This document shows positions 5,588-5,956 of a stretch of DNA of 5,956 nucleotides, piece by piece (the stretch's first letter is position 1; each line of letters begins with the position of its first letter). This DNA is from Burkholderiales bacterium (GTDB lineage: Bacteria > Pseudomonadota > Gammaproteobacteria > Burkholderiales > Burkholderiaceae_E). The DNA lies in contig JAIYAG010000341.1 of the NCBI GenBank assembly GCA_027489195.1, positions 1 through 5,956 of the forward strand. Reading direction: 5' to 3'. Made by a program: the position numbers and the translations under genes. The notes below the pieces were generated by a model. It was given only the letters and a program-made list of their open reading frames with translations. It searched no databases and had not been told where the DNA came from.

Positions 5588-5956
5588 TTGAGGCGGGCAG
5601 GACGGGACGAACTGGCACGCGCGCTGCTCGACACCCGGGATTCTACGCGGCGGCTCATCGACAGCCTGCAGCCCGGGCAACGCACCGTGCCGCAATGGCC
5701 GATCCTCAACCCCCCCGTCTGGGAGCTCGGCCACGTCGGCTGGTTCCAGGAGCGCTGGTGTCTGCGCCGCGCCGCGCCGGGTCGCCCGCTGCCGCCGTCC
5801 CGGCTCGCCTCCGCCGACCTCTGGTTCGACTCCTCGAGCATCCCTCACGAGGCGCGCTGGTCGCTCGACCTGCCGCCGCTGGAGACCCTGCACGCCTGGA
5901 TGGACGAGGTGCTCCAGGCCAGCATCGCCCGCCTCCACGACGAGGCCGACGACGAC
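5588..5956 (+). CDS. senA: Selenoneine synthase SenA (EgtB-like), N-terminal fragment
   Basis: The first 123 codons of a protein running off the window. SenA is a relative of the ergothioneine enzyme EgtB: a non-haem iron, O2-dependent enzyme that joins a selenosugar to hercynine (trimethylhistidine) through a C-Se bond. The visible part is the start of the DinB-type four-helix domain. NPPVWELGHVGWFQERW (41-57) carries His49, the position of the first iron-ligand histidine in EgtB. ADLWFDSSSIPHEARWSLD (76-94) matches the segment that follows in EgtB/SenA proteins. The second ligand motif (HxxxH-type) and the C-terminal FGE-sulfatase domain lie outside the window. The TTG start is preferred for its GGGAG site 8 nt upstream. 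The ATG at 5471 would add 39 residues rich in Asp, Gly, Ser and Thr that look like translated intergenic DNA. Divergent SenB- and SenC-type genes favour SenA over EgtB. The family is clear; the SenA/EgtB choice depends on context. Confidence 0.82.
   Translation, partial: MRRAGRDELARALLDTRDSTRRLIDSLQPGQRTVPQWPILNPPVWELGHVGWFQERWCLRRAAPGRPLPPSRLASADLWFDSSSIPHEARWSLDLPPLETLHAWMDEVLQASIARLHDEADDD

Noticed and set aside
3443..5938. Minus-strand frame open from the right end through senC, which could suggest a large fusion protein
   Set aside because: Only the last 353 codons resemble a protein family (SelD). Upstream it runs out of frame through senB and antisense to senA. ATG 4504 with its Shine-Dalgarno and the ATGA overlap marks the real start.
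1..5956. CRISPR arrays, insertion sequences, tRNA or rRNA genes
   Set aside because: No regularly spaced repeats, transposase motifs, terminal inverted repeats or structured RNA genes were seen when reading the window.

Overview
The window is very GC-rich. Its genes are tightly packed, with several 4-nt stop/start overlaps and GTG or TTG starts, and its FabI closely resembles the E. coli type. Together with a selenoneine-type gene set this suggests a high-GC proteobacterium, most likely a betaproteobacterium of the Burkholderiales type. That placement is inference; no rRNA or other taxonomic marker is present.

Left part, 1-2237: the first 146 bases hold, on the minus strand, the start of an exported protein (signal peptide only). 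Divergent from it runs a plus-strand series: fabI (enoyl-ACP reductase, 173-958), a lipoprotein of the fumarylacetoacetate hydrolase / 2-keto-4-pentenoate hydratase fold (1025-1894), and a small three-helix membrane protein of unknown function (1908-2237). Gaps of 66 and 13 nt suggest the three could be co-transcribed, although the functions show no clear common theme. A GC hairpin at 2245-2267 lies between this series and the convergent genes that follow.

Right part, 2271-5956: this is a selenium-metabolite locus. On the minus strand, reading from 5499 leftwards, are a GT4-like glycosyltransferase matching the selenosugar synthase SenB, a selenophosphate synthetase (SelD family, here called SenC), and an Old Yellow Enzyme-family flavin oxidoreductase. 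Each gene overlaps the next by 4 nt (ATGA, then GTGA), so they form one translationally coupled operon. Divergently, running off the right edge, is the N-terminus of an EgtB/SenA-type DinB-fold non-haem iron enzyme. The described selenoneine pathway has three steps. SenC makes selenophosphate from selenide and ATP, SenB transfers the selenium to a sugar nucleotide to give a selenosugar, and SenA joins the selenosugar to hercynine by an O2-dependent C-Se bond-forming reaction. All three enzymes are represented here.

The most interesting unexplained element is the Old Yellow Enzyme gene coupled to senC. It is a candidate fourth member of the locus, and its active site departs from the YqjM/XenA consensus (His in place of the flavin-tuning Cys, Phe in place of an active-site Tyr). 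The 88-bp senA-senB intergenic region carries three CCGAC motifs and is the likely control region.
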